Assembly (NCBI GenBank): GCA_016215115.1
Contig: JACRLN010000015.1
Coordinates: 1 to 64,000, forward strand
DNA length: 64,000 bases
Origin: Nitrospirota bacterium
Lineage (GTDB): Bacteria > Nitrospirota > Thermodesulfovibrionia > UBA6902
Reading direction: 5' to 3'
Shown piece after piece: positions 38,542-46,237 of the stretch; position 1 is the first letter of the stretch; every line of letters begins with the position of its first letter. Position numbers and translations under genes: made by a program. The notes under the pieces are model-generated. The model saw only the letters and a list, made by a program, of their open reading frames with translations, had not been told where the DNA came from and did no database searches.

Positions 38542-38865
38542 AGAGGCATTTTTTCGATAAGACATTGCATACGGGTCGGTTCCGACCTGTCTCATCAAAA
38601 GCGCTTTAAACAGTTTAAGTGGTTCAAACGCCTTAAACAGCTATTACGGATTAAGCATAACGGTTGTCAAAATCATCACATATGAGGTTTTGCAAAAGTC
38701 TTGTTTTGTCATTCCCGAGGTAGTAATCGGGAATCCAGTTTCTTTGAAAAACAAAGGCTTCTGGATACCCGTTTTCACGGGCATGACGGCCCAGGTCATT
38801 TAGCAGGGACTTTTACAAGAACCTCATGTGTTTACAAAATAATCATTAATTGGGTAATATTCATT
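38542..38865. other. Gene-free gap holding a composite repeat element
   Basis: No gene. At 38678-38831 lies a 154-bp element: imperfect terminal repeats (ACATATGAGGTTTTGCAAAA at the left and its near-reverse-complement at 38808-38831) enclose a GTCATTCC-type repeat (38708-38787, ends GGGCATGAC). Left of it, 38570-38640 shows only short partial repeats (GGTTCCGACC, TTTAAACAGTTTAA). Confidence 0.7.
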
Positions 38866-38896
38866 AGCTGATAGCTGACAGCTATCAGCTTTTTTT
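38866..38896 (+). terminator. Hairpin terminator upstream of tRNA-Ser
   Basis: AGCTGATAGCTG and CAGCTATCAGCT form a perfect 12-bp stem with a one-base loop followed by seven T. It would end transcripts from the receiver gene side just before the tRNA. Confidence 0.65.
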
Positions 38897-38989
38897 GGAG
38901 AGGTGGCCGAGTCGGTCGAAGGCAGCCGCCTGCTAAGCGGTTGTGGGGGTAACACTCCACCCAGGGTTCGAATCCCTGCCTCTCCGCCA
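38897..38989 (+). tRNA. tRNA-Ser (anticodon GCU)
   Basis: 93 nt. The acceptor stem GGAGAGG pairs with CCTCTCC; D-loop GCCGAGTCGGTCGAAGGC; anticodon loop CTGCTAA with GCT; long variable arm TTGTGGGGGTAACACTCCAC; T-arm GGGTTCGAATCCC; CCA encoded. The long variable arm and GCT anticodon identify serine AGC/AGU decoding. Confidence 0.97.
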
Positions 38990-39031
38990 TTGAGCAAGTT
39001 AAGAGTGTCAAGTTATGAGTTAAGAGTTAAT

Positions 39032-39060
39032 GTAGGGGCGAGGCGGCGCCTCGCCCCTAC
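39032..39060. repeat. 29-bp palindrome, GTAGGGGCG family
   Basis: GTAGGGGCGAGGCG meets its inverted copy CGCCTCGCCCCTAC, with one central base. The related copy at 56441 forms the end of a coding sequence. Confidence 0.85.
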
Positions 39061-39104
39061 GCCTCTTTCAATTAATAACAAACAACAAAGGTAAAGGAGG
39101 AGAA

Positions 39105-39701
39105 ATGAAAAAATTATTTTCAGTATTGATTGTTGTTGCAGTGATGTCGCTTTTAATTGCAGGATGCAAGAAAAAAGAGGAACAACCACAGCCTGCGCCA
39201 CAACAAAAGGGTGCAATTCCGCAGGGGCCCGTTGTTGAAACACCAATGTCGCAACCTTCCGCACCGCCGGGACAGATGCCGCCAGGACATGGAATGCCTG
39301 GAGCTGCAGTTCCAAAGGTAGAATTTCAGGTAGTGGTCCCTCAGGAAGTAAAAGATCACTGGTCTGCGGTAAAATTCATTATTGAAGACAAGATACAGAA
39401 AAAGCAACAGGAAATTTCCGCACCCATCGGCGGAGAGATGAAAATCCCTGATTCAAATATAATTGTAAAGGTTGGACCTTTTCTTCCGGATTTCAAGATG
39501 GATTCAAATATTATCACGTCATCTACTAATGAACCGAAAAATCCGGCTGTAGGGGTAATCATTTATGAGAACGGAAAACAGATATTTCCTGAGCCCGGGA
39601 AAAAGTTGGGGTGGTTTTGGGCTCGCAAGGAACTCCAGATGATGCACCTGTTCCAGCATCAGAGATTTGCGGTAGCATTAAAAGAAGGTGTAAAAAAGTA
39701 A
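39105..39701 (+). CDS. Lipoprotein with DUF2155-like domain
   Basis: 198 residues. A signal peptide with lipobox LLIAGC puts the lipidated Cys near residue 21; a Pro/Gln-rich linker follows to about residue 68. The C-terminal domain (VKFIIEDKIQKKQ..., VKVGPFLPDF, NPAVGVIIYENGKQIFPEPG, GWFWARKELQ) resembles DUF2155, a periplasmic family of unknown role. Ribosome site AAGGAGG. Confidence 0.72.
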   Translation: MKKLFSVLIVVAVMSLLIAGCKKKEEQPQPAPQQKGAIPQGPVVETPMSQPSAPPGQMPPGHGMPGAAVPKVEFQVVVPQEVKDHWSAVKFIIEDKIQKKQQEISAPIGGEMKIPDSNIIVKVGPFLPDFKMDSNIITSSTNEPKNPAVGVIIYENGKQIFPEPGKKLGWFWARKELQMMHLFQHQRFAVALKEGVKK

Positions 39702-39707
39702 TGGAGG

Positions 39708-39730
39708 ACCCTGCGGAAAGACCGCAGGGT
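39708..39730 (+). terminator. Hairpin after the lipoprotein gene
   Basis: ACCCTGCGG and CCGCAGGGT form a 9-bp stem with a 5-nt AAAGA loop, 6 nt after the stop. The T-run is weak (ATCTAATTTG), so it may be a moderate terminator or an mRNA-stabilising end. Confidence 0.6.
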
Positions 39731-39786
39731 ATCTAATTTGATTGTATTTTGAATTCTGTCATTGACCCGAAACTACCTTTAAAACT

Positions 39787-39865
39787 GTCATTCCGGCAGT
39801 CCTTAAGCCGGAATCCAGCTATAGAAAAGACTCTGGATTCCCGCTCAAAAGACTGCGGGAATGAC
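39787..39865. repeat. GTCATTCC-type dispersed inverted repeat, copy 4
   Basis: Starts GTCATTCCGGCAGTCCTTAA and ends CTGCGGGAATGAC. It lies between two convergent genes. A truncated copy (25 bases) sits at 41116-41140. Confidence 0.85.
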
Positions 39866-39898
39866 GGACAAGGGCAGATTTCCGCAAAAGCTGGACTA

Positions 39899-40213
39899 TT
39901 ATTCGACAGGCGTGACGACAGCCATGACTATGAGCCGTTCGCCTTTGTCAGCATTAAATCCATGTTGGACCATTGGGTCACAGTGGATACACGTCTTTTC
40001 ATTTGCCTCGATCTTTTCCTCGCCGACAGTAAAAGTGCCTTTTCCCTCAACAACGTACATTAGCAGTCTCAGCGGCGCTTTATGCGGGTCGAGTTTCTGT
40101 CCCGGCTCAAGGCACATAAGCGCTACTCTCATTTCAGGCTTGTCAAATATCATCTCTCTTGATATTTTGTTCGGATAAAACTTTATTAATTTCTTCAAAT
40201 CAAATGTTTCCAT
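39899..40213 (-). CDS. Single-domain cupin
   Basis: 104 residues. EPGQKLDPHKAPLRLLMYV with VEGKGTFTVGEE and HCDPMVQHGFNA are the two cupin motifs with His ligands. Small cupins bind a metal and act as dioxygenases, isomerases or sensors; no substrate can be read. An AGGAGG site precedes the ATG. Standalone gene. Confidence 0.8.
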   Translation of the reverse strand: METFDLKKLIKFYPNKISREMIFDKPEMRVALMCLEPGQKLDPHKAPLRLLMYVVEGKGTFTVGEEKIEANEKTCIHCDPMVQHGFNADKGERLIVMAVVTPVE

Positions 40214-40458
40214 TATAGCCTCCTTTTTGTTTGCTTATGCATTCTTAATATTGATCAACGGTTGCCGTTTAATAAATGACAGAAGCTCATGTGTATTATT
40301 TATAACATTTGATGAGCAAAAGCAACCATGATATACATCATAAAAGAAAGTACAAAGCGAGTTTTAAATTATTTCGGTACTGCGAAGTTGAAAGCCAGGA
40401 TAGTTTATGATATAAGAAAATTAACGAAATTTAATTGAGTTACAAGAAGGAGGATAAA

Positions 40459-41085
40459 ATGAAGACAGGTTTTATTAAGATGACAGGTTTAATAATTATC
40501 AGCATTGTTATCTGCTTAATCCCTAACATTGCCAATGCGCATTGTGATACGCTTGCAGGTCCGGTAGTGATAACTGCGAAAGCAGCGCTGGAAAAGGGAG
40601 ATATAACGCCTATTTTAAAATGGGTGAAAAAAGAAAATGAAAAAGAAATTCGTGAAGCATTTGCTAAAACGTTGGCAGTAAGAAAGCAGAGCAAAGAAGC
40701 AAAGGAACTTGCGGATATGTATTTCTTTGAAACACTTGTCCGTATTCACCGCGCAGGTGAAGGTGCTCCTTATACAGGACTTAAACCAGGTGAAGCAATA
40801 GAACCGATTATCGCCGAGTCTGACAAGGCATTGGAGAGTGGTTCGTTTGATGATCTTGTAAAGGATGTGACGGATGCCGTGGCTAAAGGGATACGTGAAA
40901 AATTTGCCCATGCCAATGAGACAAGAAAACATGCAGATGACAGCGTTGAAGCCGGCCGTGAATTTGTAGAAGCCTATGTAGTATTTACCCATTACGTTGA
41001 GAGATTGTATAACGATGCTACTGCTAAAGTTGAACATCATGGAGAAATGAAGGCGTCGGAACCAGAAAAGCACCACCATCATTAA
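40459..41085 (+). CDS. Secreted His-rich protein (DUF6448-like)
   Basis: About 208 residues. A signal peptide ends near IANAHCDT. The rest is helical with many charged residues (REAFAKTLAVRKQSKEAKEL) and scattered His, ending in a HHHH tail. The mature start HCDTLAGPVV and the family pattern match DUF6448 proteins. A metal-binding role fits the His and the copper genes downstream, but this is inference. ATG at 40459 follows AAGGAGG. Confidence 0.7.
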   Translation: MKTGFIKMTGLIIISIVICLIPNIANAHCDTLAGPVVITAKAALEKGDITPILKWVKKENEKEIREAFAKTLAVRKQSKEAKELADMYFFETLVRIHRAGEGAPYTGLKPGEAIEPIIAESDKALESGSFDDLVKDVTDAVAKGIREKFAHANETRKHADDSVEAGREFVEAYVVFTHYVERLYNDATAKVEHHGEMKASEPEKHHHH

Positions 41086-41231
41086 TTAGAGCCTGTTTAT
41101 AAACTCTGTTAATCTGTCATTCCGGCAGTCCTTAAGCCCCTTGTCTTTATAGGTGCTATAAAGGATAAAACCGTACTATGCATATTATTCCTCCACTTGT
41201 TTTATGGGCTATGAAGTGACTCTTACCAATT

Positions 41232-42047
41232 ATGCTTGAAGGGATGGCCATGTCAAAATTGACAACGATCCTAAAGTGCATTTATGATGGTGTTATGAAT
41301 AAGAAGGAGAAGTCCCTTAACGCAGGCAAGGCAATAAAAATACTTCGATTTGCATTTCCCGGAATGGTATTGCTTTTGCTCGGTATCTGGTTCGGAAAAG
41401 GTTTGAATACTGTTTCTGTTTTGAAAGAAACAGATGAATTCCCAAGCGCCACTGTATTGGAAGTTCCCGTTCCGCTGCCGGAATTTTTATTGACAGATCA
41501 TAGCGGACAGGAATTTACCACTTCCAGTTTTAACAGGAAATGGACTTTTATGTTTTTTGGATATACTCACTGCCCTGACATCTGTCCTACTGCGCTTGTT
41601 GATCTCAATGCCGTCTATAACAATCTTGCTGAAAAAGATGACCTTATTGAGAAAAAATTCCACATAGGCACACAGGTCGTTTTTGTAACAGTGGACCCCC
41701 AACGGGATTCAGTGAAAGAACTGAAAGAATATGTACCTTACTTCAACGATGACTTTATAGGATTAACCGGCAAGCCTGAGGTAATTGACTCGCTTGCGCG
41801 TCCTATGGGCGTTGCCTACAGGAGGGTGCCCGGAATGAATTCAGAGGATTATCTTATTGATCACAGTGCTTCATTTCTGCTCATAGATCCTCTTAGAAGA
41901 TTGCGTGCAATTTTCTCACCGCCTCATAACCCTGGTCAGATTACAGAAAAGTTCCGAAAAATCCGCAAGAAATTTACAGAGGAATGCTGCATAACACCTG
42001 ATAAGAAACTTGAAACCGTTATTTTTGATTACAGGGAGAAAAAATGA
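41232..42047 (+). CDS. SCO1/SenC copper-insertion protein
   Basis: 271 residues. One membrane helix (about 45-62, FPGMVLLLLGIWFG), then a thioredoxin-like domain with the copper site CPDICP (about 114-119) and the third ligand His in DHSASFLLID (about 211). SCO proteins load the copper of cytochrome oxidase. The start is uncertain: in-frame ATGs at 41232, 41250 and 41295 all exist. The stop overlaps the next gene by 4 nt. Confidence 0.93.
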   Translation: MLEGMAMSKLTTILKCIYDGVMNKKEKSLNAGKAIKILRFAFPGMVLLLLGIWFGKGLNTVSVLKETDEFPSATVLEVPVPLPEFLLTDHSGQEFTTSSFNRKWTFMFFGYTHCPDICPTALVDLNAVYNNLAEKDDLIEKKFHIGTQVVFVTVDPQRDSVKELKEYVPYFNDDFIGLTGKPEVIDSLARPMGVAYRRVPGMNSEDYLIDHSASFLLIDPLRRLRAIFSPPHNPGQITEKFRKIRKKFTEECCITPDKKLETVIFDYREKK

Positions 42048-42511
42048 AGAAGGTTATATCTGTTGTATACATTTTTGTTTTAACGGCTTTATGTTCATCA
42101 GTCTTTGCATCCGACGCTATCATGGTGCATAATGCATGGATACGTTCAGCTCCGTCAAATGTTAAAGTAATGGCTGCATACATGACAATTACAAATATTT
42201 CCAATGAGACAAGGGCGATGACAGCAGTATCAAGCAAGTTATTCAATAAGGTCGAGATTCATCGAACTGAAATGCATGAAGGCACGGCAAAGATGATATC
42301 GCAGAAAGAGTTGATAATCCCCGCCGGAAAATCTGTATCACTTGAGCCGGGAGGATACCATCTTATGCTGATAGACCCAAAAACAGTGCCGCGTGAGGGG
42401 GAGCAAGTCGATATGGAACTGCACTTTGATGATGGCCAGACATTACATATTAAAGTACCGGTTCGTACTGGAGCAGATAAGGGCAATATGATGGATAAAC
42501 ATCATCATTAA
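42044..42511 (+). CDS. PCu(A)C periplasmic copper chaperone
   Basis: 155 residues with a signal peptide ending near VFASDA. The copper motif H-x-n-M...H-x-M is seen as VEIHRTEMHEGTAKM and GGYHLMLID. These proteins carry Cu(I) to cytochrome oxidase together with SCO, which is encoded just upstream with a 4-nt overlap. A His-rich tail (KHHH) may add metal buffering. It supports assembly of the cbb3 oxidase encoded 11 kb away. Confidence 0.93.
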   Translation: MKKVISVVYIFVLTALCSSVFASDAIMVHNAWIRSAPSNVKVMAAYMTITNISNETRAMTAVSSKLFNKVEIHRTEMHEGTAKMISQKELIIPAGKSVSLEPGGYHLMLIDPKTVPREGEQVDMELHFDDGQTLHIKVPVRTGADKGNMMDKHHH

Positions 42512-42565
42512 ATATATCTTGCCTTGATAAGCATATTCTCTTTTTTTACTTTTGAAAACAAATTA

Positions 42566-42877
42566 TTACGCCGATGGTCTAAATTTCTGCCCCGGTTTTA
42601 ACAGGATGAATTTGTCTGTACCTTCTTCCTGTTTAACTGTTTTGAAAAAGTCGCAAGACACACATGATACGAACTTTTTGGCAAAATCACATTGAACCTT
42701 TCCCCCGCAGAATGTACCGGCAACAGCCCAACAAATACGGCCTGCATTTTTGCCACCATTCATACCACTGCAGGAAGTTTCTGTGGAAGCCGGACATACT
42801 CCCATTTCTTTAACTTTGACTCTGCCAATCTCTTTTCCACATTTCTTGAATTCCCAACAATTTTGTTTAACTGACAT
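42566..42877 (-). CDS. Small Cys-rich two-CW-type protein
   Basis: 103 residues. The N-terminus QNCWEFKKCGKE and RICWAVAGTFCGGKVQCDFA carry two Cys-Trp elements, with CVSCDFFKTV following. Nine or more Cys suggest zinc or Fe-S binding. The family has no fixed role. Convergent with the copper chaperone gene. Confidence 0.65.
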   Translation of the reverse strand: MSVKQNCWEFKKCGKEIGRVKVKEMGVCPASTETSCSGMNGGKNAGRICWAVAGTFCGGKVQCDFAKKFVSCVSCDFFKTVKQEEGTDKFILLKPGQKFRPSA

Positions 42878-42980
42878 TTTTTATCCTCTCGATATCGATA
42901 ATACTATGTAGTATTAAAGCATATGATATTAATTTAAAATAAGGATTAATAATTGATTATGGAAGGGTGAGAAAATCTAC

Positions 42981-44225
42981 CTACTGAATAAGGGACATAA
43001 GTTTCGTTTTGAGATTGATTTTTTTATTTGTAATGCCGAGTTTTTTTCTTATATTTCTACGGTGAGTCTTGATAGTGTCTATAGATATGTTTAAAATTTC
43101 CATTATTTCCTTATCTTGTTTCCCGTCTATAATCAAGTCGGATATCTGAATTTCTTTTGGAGTAAAATTCAAATACTTTGATGACAATCTTCGTGAAAAA
43201 GGAGATACTATTTCTTTCAGATTTGATTCGACGATATTCACATATGTGAGGCCTCTTTTGGAAGTCAGCTTGTTATTTTTCAGTTTTTCCATATAAGGCA
43301 AGACCAACTGTTTTACATTAGACAAGATATTGTATTCAAACTCTCTTCGGTCTTCATCCTTATGTTTTAAAAAGGCTTTTAGTGCTGCATTGCTTTCCAT
43401 GAGCTCCTCTGCGTACAGCTTCAGTTCTCTTTCTGTATTCCTAAGCTTGTTTTCCCTCATCTTGCCCTCCGTGATGTCGCGGAAGTACCATACTCTCCCA
43501 TAGTAGTTGCCGTTAGCATCTATTAAAGAAGAGGAATATCTGTCAAAATATCTGCCGTCTTTCAATGATATTTCATCTCTGCTTTTTTCCTCTCTGTTCG
43601 CATAAAGATACTTTACCTTTTTAAGGAATTCATCAGGTTCGTTCAGTTGAGTTATAGCATATTGAAGCAGTTCATCATCGTTTCCCGTATTCCATAATTC
43701 CTGCGGGATATTCCACATCTCCCTCATGAGATTATTATATGAAATAACTTTCCCTTTATTATCTACTACAAGTATTCCATCAATTGAAGTCTCTGACTGG
43801 GCTTGAAGGAGGGTGGTCTTGAACAGCAGTTCATTCTCTATATGAGCTTTCTGTAACGCCAACTCTGACTTCTTATGCTCGGTGACATCTTTAGCAATAT
43901 GAACAGCGCCGAGAATCTCTCCCTTTTCATCAAATATGGGCGAGGTCGATACTTGTAAATAGATTTCCAGGCGGGTTTCAAAAAATTCCTCTGTAAACGG
44001 TTCTCCGGTTTCCATGGTCCGCTTATAAGGACAATCAGACCGGGGCTCACTTGTCCCGTGAATCACTTCATAACATTTTTTCCCGATAAGCTCACTTCTT
44101 TTTTTCTTCAGGACATCGGAAAAGGCATTGTTTACCCTGACAATATTAAAATCTTTATCATGAATTGAGATCAACTCACTAATAGAATTAAAAGCTGTTT
44201 CCCATTCGTTTGATGTTTTTCTCAT
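42981..44225 (-). CDS. PAS-PAS-LuxR transcription regulator
   Basis: 414 residues, no membrane helix. The first PAS (about 10-120) has KKCYEVIHGTSEPRSDCPYK; the second (about 140-270) has GRVWYFRDITEGK; a coiled coil leads to a LuxR-type helix-turn-helix near the end (LTPKEIQISDLI-type segment, ILNISIDTIKTHRRNIRKKL). It probably reads a cytoplasmic signal and controls transcription. Downstream of, and possibly governing, the propeller gene. Confidence 0.85.
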   Translation of the reverse strand: MRKTSNEWETAFNSISELISIHDKDFNIVRVNNAFSDVLKKKRSELIGKKCYEVIHGTSEPRSDCPYKRTMETGEPFTEEFFETRLEIYLQVSTSPIFDEKGEILGAVHIAKDVTEHKKSELALQKAHIENELLFKTTLLQAQSETSIDGILVVDNKGKVISYNNLMREMWNIPQELWNTGNDDELLQYAITQLNEPDEFLKKVKYLYANREEKSRDEISLKDGRYFDRYSSSLIDANGNYYGRVWYFRDITEGKMRENKLRNTERELKLYAEELMESNAALKAFLKHKDEDRREFEYNILSNVKQLVLPYMEKLKNNKLTSKRGLTYVNIVESNLKEIVSPFSRRLSSKYLNFTPKEIQISDLIIDGKQDKEIMEILNISIDTIKTHRRNIRKKLGITNKKINLKTKLMSLIQ

Positions 44226-44243
44226 TTTATTAATAATCAGTGG

Positions 44244-44489
44244 TTATTTTCTTATTCCAGGTACATTCCCAGCATTTTCCAAATATTTTTCTGTTACTTC
44301 AAACACATTAAAATAACCGTTAATCACCTGACCCTGGCTCTTGAATTTCCTGTCAGGCTCCACAGTCCCGATCTTTTTCTTTACCTCAGGCTTTTTCATG
44401 TCTATAACATAAACAGATGGGAAGGCCGGATCACCCCGGCCTTCCATGATAGAAATACTTCTATTCAAATAGTTTTCCCGGAATTTCAA
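44244..44489 (-). pseudogene. Tail fragment of a second beta-propeller protein
   Basis: An open frame of 81 codons overlapping the propeller gene end by 29 nt in another frame. Its end (SVYVIDMKKPEVKKKI, then GQVINGYFNVFEVTEKYLEN) parallels the end of the upstream gene (GTGQVVNTYTNIFEIPGKLF). The middle contains a GGAAGGCCGG hairpin (44420-44445) which may be the true terminator. Probably the remnant of a tandem copy; expression is doubtful. Confidence 0.45.
44420..44445 (-). terminator. GGAAGGCCGG hairpin after propeller gene
   Basis: A perfect 10-bp stem with a 6-nt loop, 16 nt beyond the propeller stop. The following sequence is not T-rich, so it may be a weak terminator or a repeat scar. 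Confidence 0.45.
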
Positions 44490-45840
44490 AGATGTTGGTA
44501 TAGGTGTTCACGACTTGTCCGGTCCCGCCTCCTGCCGGGGTGGTTAAATCAGGCATCACTATTGTAATTTTTTTGGATACAAGAGGTGACACGCCGCTCA
44601 GGTCAATCTCATAAACGGCTCCGTCTACTCTGTTGGAGACGAATCCCGTTTCGCCGTCCGCTGTAAATGTGATATGCCCTATATGTATGCCGGTTCCGAC
44701 TGCAAGATCAGTTTGTGCCCAGTTATTTGACTGATCTAAGAGTGTCAGCATATTGGTTCCATACTTGGTAATTGCCACAGTCTTTCCATTAGGGCTGAGA
44801 TAGGCATGGCCGTCCCCACCTGCAGATGTCACCACATGGGCTGCCAACTGTAATGTTGCCGCATCATAGACATCAACTGTAATGCCTGTAAGGTTATTAC
44901 CGGGGCCGCGGTTGCAGAAGTAGAAATACTTGCCGTCCAGGCTGAAGTTTCCATGATGACCTTCAATCACCTCATTATTCACCAGTACACCGTTAAGCAT
45001 GGGAACAGACATTGTTATGTTTTCCAGGTCAACAACGTAGATATGTGGAGCAACAACAGGATTGGCAGAGTTATAAAGCGTCCCTGACGGACCTTCTGTT
45101 ACAATCCACATCTCCTTGCCGTCATTGGAAGGAGCCATGTAATGCGGATTATTGTTATATCCCGGTATGGAAAGATCAAATGTTTTTACCAGGGTAAACA
45201 ACTCGCCTTTCTTATTGGGCGTTTTAATTACATAGACCTTGTCGTCATCATAGCTTGATGTGAAGAAATATTTGCTGTTCCATGACCAAGCGTTATGCAT
45301 CGACTGATTCCCGTTGGAGTTAGGATTAGTCAGAGTAAGGTCGATATTCTGATACACTGTATCGGTAGAGGCATCAATAAAGCTTACCCTTAGTGTTCCA
45401 TCAGGATTACGCCTCCACTGGTTGACTCCTACCCATTTGCCGTTTGGGGAGACAATGGCATGCTTCGGCCTGATGTCGCCAGTTCCTATAATGATATCTT
45501 TAGTCTTTGCGAGTTTTCTGGTGCTGATCACTGTTACTGTGTTCATATTGGCGCCTGCATTACTCACGTACAGTTTTTTTCCGTTAGGCGTGAGCGCTGC
45601 GAGAGTGCCGCCTGTATTCACATCCCCCGGGATGCCGTTTCCGTCCACATCGGTGTCAATTGATTTAATAACCGCTCCTGTAGCCTCATCAATCACATTT
45701 ACCAATCCCCTGCTATGCAAGGCATAGGTGTAAGAACTCTCTCCATCGTCATCGCCATAACTGACACTGGGAATAGCAAACACACCGAGTAAAAACAACA
45801 ATACTAAACAACCTATACTTTTAAAACACTTTTTAGTCAT
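44461..45840 (-). CDS. Secreted YVTN/YncE-like beta-propeller protein
   Basis: 459 residues. A signal peptide (LVLLFLLGVFAIPSVSYG) precedes repeated blades: YALHSRGLVNVIDEATGAVI, ALTPNGKKLYVSNAGANMNT, AIVSPNGKWVGVNQ, FTADGETGFVSNRVDGAVYE. Such propellers act in the periplasm as binding scaffolds or with metal/alcohol oxidation; no catalytic residue is evident. A GAGGAGGT ribosome site and a candidate sigma-54 promoter 185 nt upstream suggest that the neighbouring NtrC-type regulator controls it. Confidence 0.82.
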   Translation of the reverse strand: MTKKCFKSIGCLVLLFLLGVFAIPSVSYGDDDGESSYTYALHSRGLVNVIDEATGAVIKSIDTDVDGNGIPGDVNTGGTLAALTPNGKKLYVSNAGANMNTVTVISTRKLAKTKDIIIGTGDIRPKHAIVSPNGKWVGVNQWRRNPDGTLRVSFIDASTDTVYQNIDLTLTNPNSNGNQSMHNAWSWNSKYFFTSSYDDDKVYVIKTPNKKGELFTLVKTFDLSIPGYNNNPHYMAPSNDGKEMWIVTEGPSGTLYNSANPVVAPHIYVVDLENITMSVPMLNGVLVNNEVIEGHHGNFSLDGKYFYFCNRGPGNNLTGITVDVYDAATLQLAAHVVTSAGGDGHAYLSPNGKTVAITKYGTNMLTLLDQSNNWAQTDLAVGTGIHIGHITFTADGETGFVSNRVDGAVYEIDLSGVSPLVSKKITIVMPDLTTPAGGGTGQVVNTYTNIFEIPGKLFE

Positions 45841-46237
45841 GTAACCTCCTCTTTTGATAACAACTATTTACCAGAGCGAAATGCCTGGCTGTTTCCACTT
45901 ATCCCGCGCTTTCACCTCCTTTCAGAGAAAATTGGTTGACAGGTAATTTTTGAATTCAAAGATTTTGTAATTTCAAAAAAACTTAATCCGATAAGACAAG
46001 AGTTTCAGTGATAGAATACTTATAAGCAATTATGATTCCATGATAAGAATTAACAGATTATCGTTTAAAATGCACCGGATAAGCGAAGCTTGCTATTTAT
46101 ATAAACCGTATAGAAGCGCAACAAATTTTGCAGTCAACTCACAAAGGGATTATTATCCCTTGAATATTAAATATATTTTTCAGAAACGCAAAAGATGTTG
46201 CAGGCTTGCAAAAGATGTTGCACTATTTTGGAAGGAC
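45841..46237 (-). promoter_or_regulatory. Sigma-54 promoter and tandem enhancer sites upstream of propeller gene
   Basis: No gene. On the minus strand 46040-46025 reads TGGAATCATAATTGCT: the GG and GC doublets have the exact 10-nt spacing of a -24/-12 promoter. Farther upstream are dyads GCAA-N6-TTGC at 46118-46131, 46188-46201 and 46208-46221; the last two share GCAAAAGATGTTGC and are 20 bp apart. This is the layout of an NtrC-family enhancer, and such a regulator is encoded just beyond at 46238. Confidence 0.6.

Noticed and set aside
38566-38650. Possible attachment site or integrated element next to tRNA-Ser
   Set aside because: No integrase gene and no duplicated tRNA 3' end is found within the window; only dispersed repeats lie nearby.
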